Below are positions 35,078-44,400 of a stretch of DNA of 55,520 bases, one piece after another. The notes under the pieces are model-generated. The model was not told the DNA's origin. It saw only the letters and a program-made list of their open reading frames with translations, and did no database searches. Source of the stretch: an uncultured Alphaproteobacteria bacterium. Lineage in GTDB: Bacteria; Pseudomonadota; Alphaproteobacteria; RF32; CAG-239. The stretch is from assembly GCA_944391705.1 (NCBI GenBank), contig CALXUN010000010.1, positions 1 through 55,520 of the forward strand, written 5' to 3'. The position numbers and the translations under genes are program-made. The first letter of the stretch is position 1; the number at the start of each line of letters is the position of its first letter.

Positions 35078-36136
35078 ATGTTCAACATATCGGAATTTAT
35101 TCGCATCAACCGGGTTTACTTCATCTGGGGCGTGTTTTTAGGCCTGTTGTATTTATTCCGTAATATGTTCGGACTTGTTTTCATTACTTTTATCATGTGT
35201 TTCATTGTTTCCGGCATTTCCCACCGGATACGAAAAATCCACCGGCTCAACCGGCGGACAATTGTTATCTCTGTTTACCTGTTGTTTCTGATGGGGGTTT
35301 GTGCTTTTTTAATGTATATTCCGCCACGTCTTTTATCTGAAGCCATAAACTTTACCGAACAGCTTCCCAAAAGTATGTCTTCGGTTAGAAACTGGTTAAG
35401 CGACAATTTAAGCAATAACGAGATTATTGCTCCGCTTCTGCCCCAGATAAAAGAAGCTTTATCGCCCGAAACGGTAGTTGTCAGTGCCTGGAACATTGTA
35501 CGCGGATTACTGGAAAAAGGCATTCATTATTTTGGCTGGTTCTTTTTGGCCATGCTTTTTAGCTTCCTTATCATGTTTGACTTGCCGGAACTTTCAAGAA
35601 GCGTTCGCCGGCTGCGCTTTACACGACTGGCCGAATATTACCGGGAAACAGCCGACAGTATCATTTTATTTGCCAAGGTGGTCGGGGAAAACTTTCGGGC
35701 ACAATTGCTTATATCCGCGATTAATACGATTTTAACGGCAACCGGTCTTCATTTTTTAGGCATTAACGCCATTGCGCTTTTATGTACGATTGTATTCATG
35801 TGCGGACTTATTCCGGTACTTGGTATGTGGATATCTTCAGTGCCTATTTTACTTATGGCTGTCAATAACGGCGGTATGTCCTTGGGGCTTTGGGCACTGC
35901 TGATGATAATTGCCATCCATATGCTCGAAGCTTATGTTTTAAACCCGCGGATTGTTTCATCTTTTATGCACATCAACCCGGTTATGACACTTATTATTTT
36001 ATACATTGCCCATTCCATGATTGGTTTATGGGGCATGCTGCTCGGCGTACCGATTGCCGTATACATCTACCGTAAAATAAACAAGCCTGCGGATAATACG
36101 GAGCTTAATAAGTCCGTCCCTGTTGAGCCAAAATAA
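35078..36136 (+). CDS. AI-2E family transporter, second copy
   Basis: A 352-residue inner-membrane protein of the same AI-2E (DUF20) family as the product at 30329 but without the long charged N-terminus. Several long hydrophobic segments are visible (LGLLYLFRNMFGLVFITFIM, WFFLAMLFSFLIMFDL), with the family-like GLIPVLGMWISSVPILLMAV and HMLEAYVLNPRIVSSFMHINPV stretches. The substrate is unknown. GGAGG lies ahead of the ATG. Its last 32 bp overlap, on the other strand, the end of the lysozyme-like gene. Confidence 0.85.
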   Translation: MFNISEFIRINRVYFIWGVFLGLLYLFRNMFGLVFITFIMCFIVSGISHRIRKIHRLNRRTIVISVYLLFLMGVCAFLMYIPPRLLSEAINFTEQLPKSMSSVRNWLSDNLSNNEIIAPLLPQIKEALSPETVVVSAWNIVRGLLEKGIHYFGWFFLAMLFSFLIMFDLPELSRSVRRLRFTRLAEYYRETADSIILFAKVVGENFRAQLLISAINTILTATGLHFLGINAIALLCTIVFMCGLIPVLGMWISSVPILLMAVNNGGMSLGLWALLMIIAIHMLEAYVLNPRIVSSFMHINPVMTLIILYIAHSMIGLWGMLLGVPIAVYIYRKINKPADNTELNKSVPVEPK

Positions 36137-37685
36137 GATCGCCCACCACGCCGGTGTATGTTCCGGATTTTTCCATTTCCGCCACGCCGTCAATAACTGA
36201 TTGCGGCAGAATATCTTTGACCTTGGGACATTTTTTACCGCGGCAGGCTGCGCTGTAACGAGTTTTTTTTGCCTTATTCAGATTATTTTCTAAATTATCA
36301 AAACGAAAATATGCAAACCCGTCTTTATCAAGTTTTAACTTCCGGCCCTCATAAACACAAACATCTTTAGGCTTCAAGTTATAACACCCTTCAGCCGTTA
36401 AATCCATCAAATCCGAAACTTTCATATCCCCTTTAAGCAGGGCGCCCATAAAATAAAACCTTGACAGCAACCCTTTTTGCACCCTGTACCCGGTCAAATA
36501 GCGTGCTAAATCCTCACCTTTTTCACCTTTATTCAAGGCCTTGAGATATTCAGATTTTCTGAAATTAGTCGAACCTATGACATAAGCAAAATTGCAGGTG
36601 GCAACCATGGTTGCTTCATCCATCGGAACCTTAACATTCTCCTGAATCTGTTTTAAGATTTCAAACTGCAGATACCTTTCTTTTTGGACGTCTGCTTCTT
36701 CAACCGTCATTGTATCACCCATCTTAACCGGCGTCGTCTTCCGGCTGCCGTTACCGTTTTCATCCAGATAATATGTACAGCCGTAACCGATTGTCGGCAT
36801 ACCGACACCGTCTTTAAATGCCTCACCTGCAAAATTTTCGGCAAAAGCCAAACTGGTTTTAATGGCATCATGACATCGGGAAAACATCCGGACATGCCCC
36901 ATAGGATCTTTAAACTGCCTTTGTTCGGCTTGCTCTTTTTGCTCTTCTTTTTTATCTTTAATTTGAAAAGCCGTATAAACTGCACCGGTAATTGTTGTTG
37001 TCAGCATCACCCCGACAGCCCATCGGCGCGCTTTAACCTTTAAGGTATCGATATCCAGATTTTTAAGATTATTAGTAACTTTAACAGCATTTTGTGCCAG
37101 AAAGTTCCCGACCTTTTTTGTGATATAGATGGCTTTATCACGAGCCAGTTTTAACTGATATTCATAACGGGCTTTTTGCATATCCCTGACCCGGGCAATG
37201 CTTATCAATGTTTGATATGGACGTTCCGGATAAGCCTCCGCCAGATATTGGGATAAACTGACGGCTTTGATATATTTCTTTTCGGCACGTTTAAAAATCC
37301 GGTTAGCAACTTCCTGCGGGGAAACCTGCTTATTTCTCAAATCATAAGGTACAACCAGTTTACGGTGTTTATCATTGTCATGCCAGCTGATGTATTGCAC
37401 GAAAAGATTATGTTTTTTGTATGCCTGATAATCACGGCGCATAATATCAAAAAAATCATCTAAAAATTTTTTTTGGCATTCTTCTTTGATTTCTTCTAAG
37501 ACTTCTTGAACTTTCGCATCTGTTTGACCGCCATATTTTTCTGCACATTGTTTTTTACATTTTAAATAATTGCTCATATATGGATAAGGAATAATATATT
37601 TTTTACCATGCAGAGAAATACTTTCAACTTCTGCACCTTTTTTTTCATATTCCGATTTTAAGAAGCCCGCCAGATTTTCTTTCAT
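36105..37685 (-). CDS. Membrane-anchored lysozyme-like (GH24) protein
   Basis: A 526-residue protein with a likely cell-wall hydrolase domain. The first 215 residues are charged and helical, of unknown fold. One transmembrane segment (about 222-241, RWAVGVMLTTTITGAVYTAF) follows a basic stretch, so the N-terminus should be inside and the rest in the periplasm. From about residue 280 a GH24 (T4 lysozyme-type) domain begins: Glu283, Asp292 and Thr298 match the E-(8)-D-(5)-T spacing of Glu11-Asp20-Thr26 in T4 lysozyme, ahead of IGYGCT. NKGEKGEDLARYL lies where the second lobe is expected. About 120 C-terminal residues include six or more cysteines. A hybrid protein; no holin or phage gene is near. 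Confidence 0.75.
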   Translation of the reverse strand: MKENLAGFLKSEYEKKGAEVESISLHGKKYIIPYPYMSNYLKCKKQCAEKYGGQTDAKVQEVLEEIKEECQKKFLDDFFDIMRRDYQAYKKHNLFVQYISWHDNDKHRKLVVPYDLRNKQVSPQEVANRIFKRAEKKYIKAVSLSQYLAEAYPERPYQTLISIARVRDMQKARYEYQLKLARDKAIYITKKVGNFLAQNAVKVTNNLKNLDIDTLKVKARRWAVGVMLTTTITGAVYTAFQIKDKKEEQKEQAEQRQFKDPMGHVRMFSRCHDAIKTSLAFAENFAGEAFKDGVGMPTIGYGCTYYLDENGNGSRKTTPVKMGDTMTVEEADVQKERYLQFEILKQIQENVKVPMDEATMVATCNFAYVIGSTNFRKSEYLKALNKGEKGEDLARYLTGYRVQKGLLSRFYFMGALLKGDMKVSDLMDLTAEGCYNLKPKDVCVYEGRKLKLDKDGFAYFRFDNLENNLNKAKKTRYSAACRGKKCPKVKDILPQSVIDGVAEMEKSGTYTGVVGDLILAQQGRTY

Positions 37686-37847
37686 AAGTCAACACCTTAT
37701 TACTTTTACAATTATATATATCATAAACTTATTTAAAAATTTTGTCAAATCGATTTAACGATTCCTTTTTATTCTACAGCATCCATTGTTTTTAACAGTC
37801 TTACATTCTAAAAAAAAACACAGTATGTCTTAAATCTCTGCTGTCAC

Positions 37848-37883
37848 GCCTTAAGAGCGAACGAATGTGAGCGAGTATAAGGC
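37848..37883. repeat. Imperfect palindrome in the gap at 37.8 kb
   Basis: GCCTTA at 37848-37853 and TAAGGC at 37878-37883 flank two GAGCGA-type copies (GAGCGAACGAATGTGAGCGAG). The gap 37686-37969 holds nothing else I can name. Confidence 0.35.
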
Positions 37884-37969
37884 ATACATAAAATTTTTCT
37901 CTCCGGAAGGGGCTTTTTTTTGCCGGAAACTTTAAAGTTGCAAAAAAAAAGGTTTACAATGAGTCGTAT

Positions 37970-38278
37970 ATGCGCCATATGCTTGACACCGGCAGAAACA
38001 AAACCATGGAAGGCATTGAAGAAATCGAGAAGTTTTACAAAGACTGCATTGTCAACAGTGCTTCTTCCATCAGGGAATATATCCTTTATAAACTCCTAAA
38101 CTACCGCGGCATTCATTCTCAGCTGCAGGAGTTGTTCAATGACAGTTTAAGAGATTACTTAAGTCTGGAAAGTAAGAAAAATGATGCCGCTTCTCCTTCC
38201 TTTATCCCTTCCGCTTCTGAAAACCCAGGTTTCAATCTTTCTTATACACTTCCGCCTTTATACAAAATTGATGTTTAA
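37970..38278 (+). CDS. Small helical protein of unknown function
   Basis: A 102-residue frame with a plausible amphipathic helical part (IEEIEKFYKDCIVNSASSIREYILYKLLNYRG) and a Ser/Pro-rich tail. No family is recognised. The start is unclear: the ATG at 37970 has no good ribosome site and another ATG lies at 38006. Eleven bases upstream, in another frame, an ATG at 37959 does have AAGG at the right distance but opens only 46 codons. It is followed by a hairpin terminator and may be a real small gene. Confidence 0.4.
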   Translation: MRHMLDTGRNKTMEGIEEIEKFYKDCIVNSASSIREYILYKLLNYRGIHSQLQELFNDSLRDYLSLESKKNDAASPSFIPSASENPGFNLSYTLPPLYKIDV

Positions 38279-38332
38279 TATCATCGTTAAATGGTTCATA
38301 TAGCAAAGAAATTTTATAAAATTAATTTTTCT

Positions 38333-38361
38333 AAAACTACCGGCTTAAAGCCGGTAGTTTT
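38333..38361 (+). terminator. Rho-independent terminator
   Basis: AAAACTACCGGCTT and AAGCCGGTAGTTTT form a perfect stem. It follows the 102-residue frame. Confidence 0.75.
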
Positions 38362-38370
38362 CAGAATATT

Positions 38371-38400
38371 AAAAAAGCGCCTGATTTCTATCAGACGCTC
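38371..38400 (-). terminator. Rho-independent terminator after ppdK
   Basis: On the minus strand GCGTCTGAT and ATCAGGCGC pair (one G-T pair) and are followed by TTTTTT. Confidence 0.85.
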
Positions 38401-38447
38401 TTCTATGGCTTAATTTTTCAGTATGTTAAACATACCTCGAAATTTAA

Positions 38448-41150
38448 TTAAGCACACTTCTTGCAGCAAGTTCCGTGAGAAGCACCATCAACGTCCTTCT
38501 TTTGTCCCTTATGCTTAACAGCAGCCTGAGCAGCAGCCAGACGAGCAACCGGTACACGGAACGGAGAACAGGATACATAATCCAAACCTACTTCATCAAA
38601 GAATTCAATAGATTTTGGATCACCACCGTGTTCACCGCAAACACCAAGGTGAATATCCGGATTGGTAGCACGGCCTTCAACAGCGGCACGTTTAACCAGT
38701 TTACCGACACCTTCAACATCAATTGAAGCAAACGGATCGGCAACATAAATACCTTTAGCACGATATTCATCCAAAATAGCACCTGTATCATCACGGCTCA
38801 TGCCCAAAGTGGTTTGAGTAAGGTCGTTAGTACCAAAACCGAAGAATGCAGCAGATTGGGCGATTTCTTCAGCCATCAGAGCCGCACGCGGCAATTCAAT
38901 CATCGTACCGACGATATAGTCGATTCTTTTGCCTTTTTCGGCAAAAACTTTTTCTGCCGTCGTATCAATGATGTTTTTCACGATATCCAGCTCTTTCTTG
39001 GAACCGGTCAGCGGAACTTCGATTTCCGGAATAACTTTGATTCCTTCGGCTTCGCATTCCAAAGCAGCTTCCAAAATGGCACGGGTCTGCATTTCACCGA
39101 TTTCAGGATAAGTAATCGGCAGACGGCAGCCGCGATGTCCGAGCATCGGGTTTAATTCATGCAAAGCATTGGCACGAGCCTTAACTTCAGCTAAAGTTTT
39201 GCCGAGCTTGTCAGCCAATTCCTGCATTTCCGGATCAGTGTGTGGCAAAAATTCATGCAACGGCGGATCCAATAAACGGATGGTAACCGGCAGACCGTTC
39301 ATAATTTTGAACAAATCTTTGAAATCCTGTTTTTGATACGGCAGCAAACGAGCCAAAGCTTCACGGCGTCCGGCTTCGTTATCAGCCAAAATCATCGCAC
39401 GCATATCGGCAATACGGCCGGCATCAAAGAACATATGTTCGGTACGAGCCAGACCGATACCTTCGGCACCAAAGTCCAAAGCCTGCTGAGCATCTTTCGG
39501 TGTTTCGGCATTAGCGCGGACTTTCATTGTACGGATTTTGTCAACCCACGTCATCAAACGACCAAAATTACCGGTATTGGTATCAGCCTTAACCGTCGGA
39601 ATCTGGCCTTCAATAATCTGACCTTTAGCACCATCTAAGGATACCCAGTCGCCTTCTTTAATCACAACGCCGGATTTTGTGGTCATGGTCTTGGATTTAT
39701 AATCAATCGTAATATCGGTTGAACCGGAAACACAAGGTGTACCCATACCGCGGGCAACCACAGCTGCATGCGAAGTCATACCGCCGCGGGCTGTAATAAC
39801 ACCCTGGGAAGCATGCATACCACCGATATCTTCCGGACTGGTTTCATTACGGATAAGAATAACTTTCTCACCTTTTGCAGCCCAGCTTTCTGCATCTTCG
39901 GCATTGAAGACGGCACGACCGACGGCAGCCCCCGGAGAAGCCGGCAAACCTGTTGCAATAACTTTTTTCTCGGCTTTCGGATCAAGCATCGGGTGTAACA
40001 GCTGATCCAACTGGTCGGCACCGACGCGCATAATTGCTTCTTCAGGCGTCAGTAAGCCTTCATCAACCATTTCAACGGCCATGCGTACGGCAGCGGTTGC
40101 CGTTCTCTTTCCGTTACGGCACTGCAGCATCCAAAGTTTACCATGTTCAATGGTAAATTCCATATCCTGCATGTCTTTATAATGATGTTCCAGATTGTTT
40201 TTGGCATCAACCAGTTCTTTATACAAATGCGGCCATTTTTCTTCCAAAGATGTACCGTCACCAATGCTGCCCATCGGCTGCGGGGTACGAATACCGGCCA
40301 CAACGTCTTCGCCCTGGGCATTGACCAGATATTCACCATAATATCTGTTTTCACCGGTTGCCGGGTCACGTGAGAAGCAAACACCTGTTGCGCAATCATC
40401 GCCGGCATTGCCGAACACCATGGTTTGAACGTTAACAGCTGTTCCCCAGTCGCCCGGGATATTGTTTAATTTACGATAGGTAATGGCACGCGCCGACATC
40501 CAGGAGCCGAACACAGCACCGATACCGGCCCACAATTGATCCCACGGATCCTGCGGAACGACTTTACCTAATTTCACGCCGATTTCTTTATACTCTTTAA
40601 CCAGTTCTTTCAAATCTTCGGCCGTCAAATCCGTATCAGACTTGTAACCTTTGGCCTTTTTCATATTTTCCAAAGCTTCTTCATACAAATCCAGGTCAGC
40701 ACCCAGCACAACGTCCGAGAACATCTGCAGGAAGCGGCGATAAGAGTCATAAGCAAATCTTTCGCTGCCGGAAGCTTTAGCCAGAGCCTTAACGGTTTCA
40801 TCATTCAAGCCAAGGTTTAAGACCGTATCCATCATACCCGGCATGGAAACACGGGCACCGGAACGCACCGAGAACAATAACGGATTATCGGCATCGGCAA
40901 ATTTTTTGCCCATAATTTTTTCGACACCGGCAACGGCTTCCTTAACCTGAGCCTTTAAATCATCAGGATAAGTGTTGTTGTTGGCGTAATAATAAGTACA
41001 AACCTCGGTTGTAACCGTAAATCCCGGAGGAACAGGCAAGCCGACCTTGTTCATTTCTGCAAGGTTAGCACCTTTACCGCCGAGGAGATTTCTCATGGAA
41101 GCATCGCCTTCGGCTTTGCCATTCCCAAATGTATAAACCCATTTACTCAT
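38448..41150 (-). CDS. ppdK: Pyruvate, phosphate dikinase
   Basis: PpdK interconverts pyruvate, ATP and phosphate with phosphoenolpyruvate, AMP and pyrophosphate; in anaerobes it often runs as a pyrophosphate-using glycolytic step. I start at the ATG at 41150 (MSKWVYTFGNG), which has AAGGAG upstream, giving 900 residues. The N-terminal ATP-grasp part has LLGGKGANLAEM. The swivelling domain carries GGMTSHAAVVARGMGTPCVSG with the phosphorylated His. The C-terminal barrel has FGTNDLTQTTLGMSRDD and CGEHGGDP. Two cysteines close the protein. A terminator follows. Confidence 0.97.
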   Translation of the reverse strand: MSKWVYTFGNGKAEGDASMRNLLGGKGANLAEMNKVGLPVPPGFTVTTEVCTYYYANNNTYPDDLKAQVKEAVAGVEKIMGKKFADADNPLLFSVRSGARVSMPGMMDTVLNLGLNDETVKALAKASGSERFAYDSYRRFLQMFSDVVLGADLDLYEEALENMKKAKGYKSDTDLTAEDLKELVKEYKEIGVKLGKVVPQDPWDQLWAGIGAVFGSWMSARAITYRKLNNIPGDWGTAVNVQTMVFGNAGDDCATGVCFSRDPATGENRYYGEYLVNAQGEDVVAGIRTPQPMGSIGDGTSLEEKWPHLYKELVDAKNNLEHHYKDMQDMEFTIEHGKLWMLQCRNGKRTATAAVRMAVEMVDEGLLTPEEAIMRVGADQLDQLLHPMLDPKAEKKVIATGLPASPGAAVGRAVFNAEDAESWAAKGEKVILIRNETSPEDIGGMHASQGVITARGGMTSHAAVVARGMGTPCVSGSTDITIDYKSKTMTTKSGVVIKEGDWVSLDGAKGQIIEGQIPTVKADTNTGNFGRLMTWVDKIRTMKVRANAETPKDAQQALDFGAEGIGLARTEHMFFDAGRIADMRAMILADNEAGRREALARLLPYQKQDFKDLFKIMNGLPVTIRLLDPPLHEFLPHTDPEMQELADKLGKTLAEVKARANALHELNPMLGHRGCRLPITYPEIGEMQTRAILEAALECEAEGIKVIPEIEVPLTGSKKELDIVKNIIDTTAEKVFAEKGKRIDYIVGTMIELPRAALMAEEIAQSAAFFGFGTNDLTQTTLGMSRDDTGAILDEYRAKGIYVADPFASIDVEGVGKLVKRAAVEGRATNPDIHLGVCGEHGGDPKSIEFFDEVGLDYVSCSPFRVPVARLAAAQAAVKHKGQKKDVDGASHGTCCKKCA

Positions 41151-41413
41151 GGTTATATAAGCTCCTTTCGCAGCTATTTTAGTTAAACACACAGCCGCAT
41201 AACGCACTATCGCAAAAAAATGCGGCCAAAATTAAAAAAAACTTTCAATTCGGCTAAAATCTATACCACTAATTCCGATTCTTCAAGCAAAAAATTTTGC
41301 CATTGTAATAAATTGTAAACCTTCTTTAGTATAAAATTCTTGAATAAGATTGGTAATCCTGATAAGATTGCTGATATATGGCCTTAATTATTATAAAGGA
41401 CAAGGAATTCAAC

Positions 41414-44400
41414 ATGGATATTCTGCAAATTAAAGAAAAACTGCCGAAAGATTTTTACGATCGGTTCAAACTTCTTTCCTGCTCTTCCGGTGAAGAAGAA
41501 CAACATTGGGCTTATCTTAAAAAAATTGCCGAAAAACTTTTTAAGGACGGCATTGATTTCAACAAACATCCTGTTTTTTTCTGCATTACCGACAGCCCGG
41601 CCGCAGACGCCTGCTTTGTTTCTCCGGATTTGATTGACACTCAAAACCTTTCAGCTATTACAATTACCAAAGGGCTGTTTTCTCTTATTCGCAATGAAGA
41701 ACAATTAGCTTTCATCTTAAGCCGCGAACTTATTGCATTACAAAAATTTTTCAATCTGGTGCCGCCGACAACCGGTGTGGAAGAAAACGATCCGGACTTC
41801 ATCTGTCTTGAAAAAATGGCGGCAGCCGGATATAACATCAACGAAGCCGGAAAACTAATCGCTCACATCCTTATTAATGGGCAAAAATTCGATTCTTTGG
41901 CTGCAAAACTTTCAAAATCATCCGAAGATGAAATTGACAATGAAAGCCGTATAAGCACAATTGAACTCAAAATAGCCCAACTTGAAAATTTTTATCAAAA
42001 ACAAAACAAAGATATCCGTTCCGCCAAACCGCAGCCTTTGCCTGAAGATATAAAAGAACATATTCTGTCATCAAGACATATTCCGACATTGCAACAAATG
42101 CTGCTGACCCGCAAATATGATATGGCGGACATGTCTGCCAAACAGGATATTTTAATTCAGGCCATCCGGGATTTTATCATTGAAGACCGCCCGGCCGAAT
42201 TTTTGGAATACAAACACCGGCAAATTCAGCAAGCCGTCATTAATTATGTGATTGAGCTTCGAAAAGAAATGCCTGCGCACCTTCTTTCCACCGGGAATTA
42301 TAATCTTTTAACCGGCAATTCGCCTCAGGATGAAAATATCCGAAAACAACTGTGGCAAGAAGCAACCGGACATGAAATGCCCGAAAGCATAAATATCAGA
42401 AAAAAATTCCTGCATGCCTTTCCGGTTAAAATCATTCCCGACGAAAATTTTATGGAAGCAAAAGAAGAAAACAATTTCAAAAAAGCAAAACAGCAAAAGG
42501 AAATTGAAGCCGGAGATAATCTTAACGTCCTGTTCTGGATTAAGCTGGTAAATATGGAAGCCTCATTTGCCAACACGCCAAACATCGCCAGATTAAGCGA
42601 TTTTAACGGTTTTGTTTTAAATGGAATAAACAACGTTGATTTGACCAAAATCCCCGGCGGCCAGAATATATTAAACGTTTTGGAAAAACTGGCCGACAGC
42701 CACAATCGGATTGATGAGGCCGAAAGAACCCTGTTAATGGCGTTTTTACATATTCAGGACCATTATGATACGGGAGGAATACAGGATGCTTCTTTGCCTG
42801 CCCGAATGCGTTTTTACAACATTCGCCGGCCGCGCATATTTAAGAAATTCAACGCCAAAAGCTTTCCGGAATTAAATTTAAGTACAACCTTAAATACCAT
42901 CGGTAAAAGCCTGCCGACAAAAGTTTTGGCCAACGCCGGTTTTTCCAGGATATTCGGCATCATCGTCAAAGAACTGTCCAAAACGTCTTACCTGGTCGGT
43001 TACAACTCAAATTATAAAAATACAACCGAAGATATCAGCGAAGAACTTGCCGACTGGTTTTACATTGTCAATAAAGACGGACAAATTACCGATTCTTTTT
43101 CGGTTCAGGAAAAAGATAAAAAAATTTCCGACTTGATAAATAAAGAAGAAAATAAAATTTATCAAAAACTGGCTGAAAAAATCAAAACATATCATCAGAT
43201 GCTGGAAGCCCTCCGGCAAAACCCTGCAGAAGACAAATTCTCTGCCGAAGATTTATGGCATCTTAAACGGATGGTTTCGGCCCGTAACAGTAATAATGAA
43301 AATTACAAATTATCCCAATTGGAATATTATCAGGAAATTAATAAGGAAAAAAGCAGCCGGACAAAACGGAACAGGCAGGAAATTCTGCCGATATTGCAAA
43401 AAGATTTTCAGAAACAGAAATATGAATCCGGTTTTGAAGTTTCTATCGGCGCTTTTGACATGAATAAACTTAAACGCTGCCTGAGCCCTGAAATTTCTGC
43501 TTTTATCCAGGCACCTTACAATGAACAAACCGATAATCTTGTTTTTGATGCTTACCTGCGTCAATTACAAAAAGAATTTTCCACCTGCCAAAACATCTGG
43601 GATTTTATTCAGCCTGATTTTAAAGAAAACAGATTCATACCAGAGTGTAACACGGCCTTAAATGATGCTCATAACGCCAAATGGTTTACCGAACCGCAAT
43701 TAAAAAAATATTATCAGGCACTGTTAAAAGAAACAGAGGCCGAAAAATTACTGGAATACGGCGTTTTAATGCGGGAACGGGTTGTTCTGCCGGAATTAAA
43801 ACAACTGGCCGCTTTTACGCTGGAGCAACAGCAGTCGTACCCGGAAATTCCTGTAAAAGAGATTGATTTCAAAACATATAAACCGCTTTATGCCGGCGAA
43901 ATTGCAAAAAAACTCGGTTTCCCGTCAGAATTTGCACAATTTGCACAGGCTGAAATATTTGACGTTCCCGATGATCGGGTTGCAAATTTACAAACACATA
44001 TTCTATTACACATATTAACCGATGACAAACATCGTTTTCCGCTTGATACACTTGCCAAGCATCCTATTCATGACCTGCTTGACCTGCAAAAAGCAAAACT
44101 CGTACCGTTTTTAACGACCCGTGAAAATTATCCGCGAGATATTATCGATATGGTTAATATCTATCAAAAATTATACGATTGCCGCGTCGTAGATTTTGCA
44201 GCCACGGTCGAATTCATAATCCGTCAGATAAAAACAGAACCCAACCCGCAAAAAGCGTTGACAGCCTCTTTGAAAATGGCCGAAATCATCCAATATGCCG
44301 GAAACAACACCCACAAAGATTTATTATTAAAAGATAACCCGGCATTTGATACCAGTTTATTCGGTAAAATTACCGCTTATCAAAAACTGGCAGCTGCCGG

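Noticed and set aside
37959-38099. A 46-codon frame with a better ribosome site than the 37970 gene
   Set aside because: It is short and shows no recognisable feature apart from a CAIC stretch; the overlapping 102-codon frame looks more protein-like. Neither is certain.
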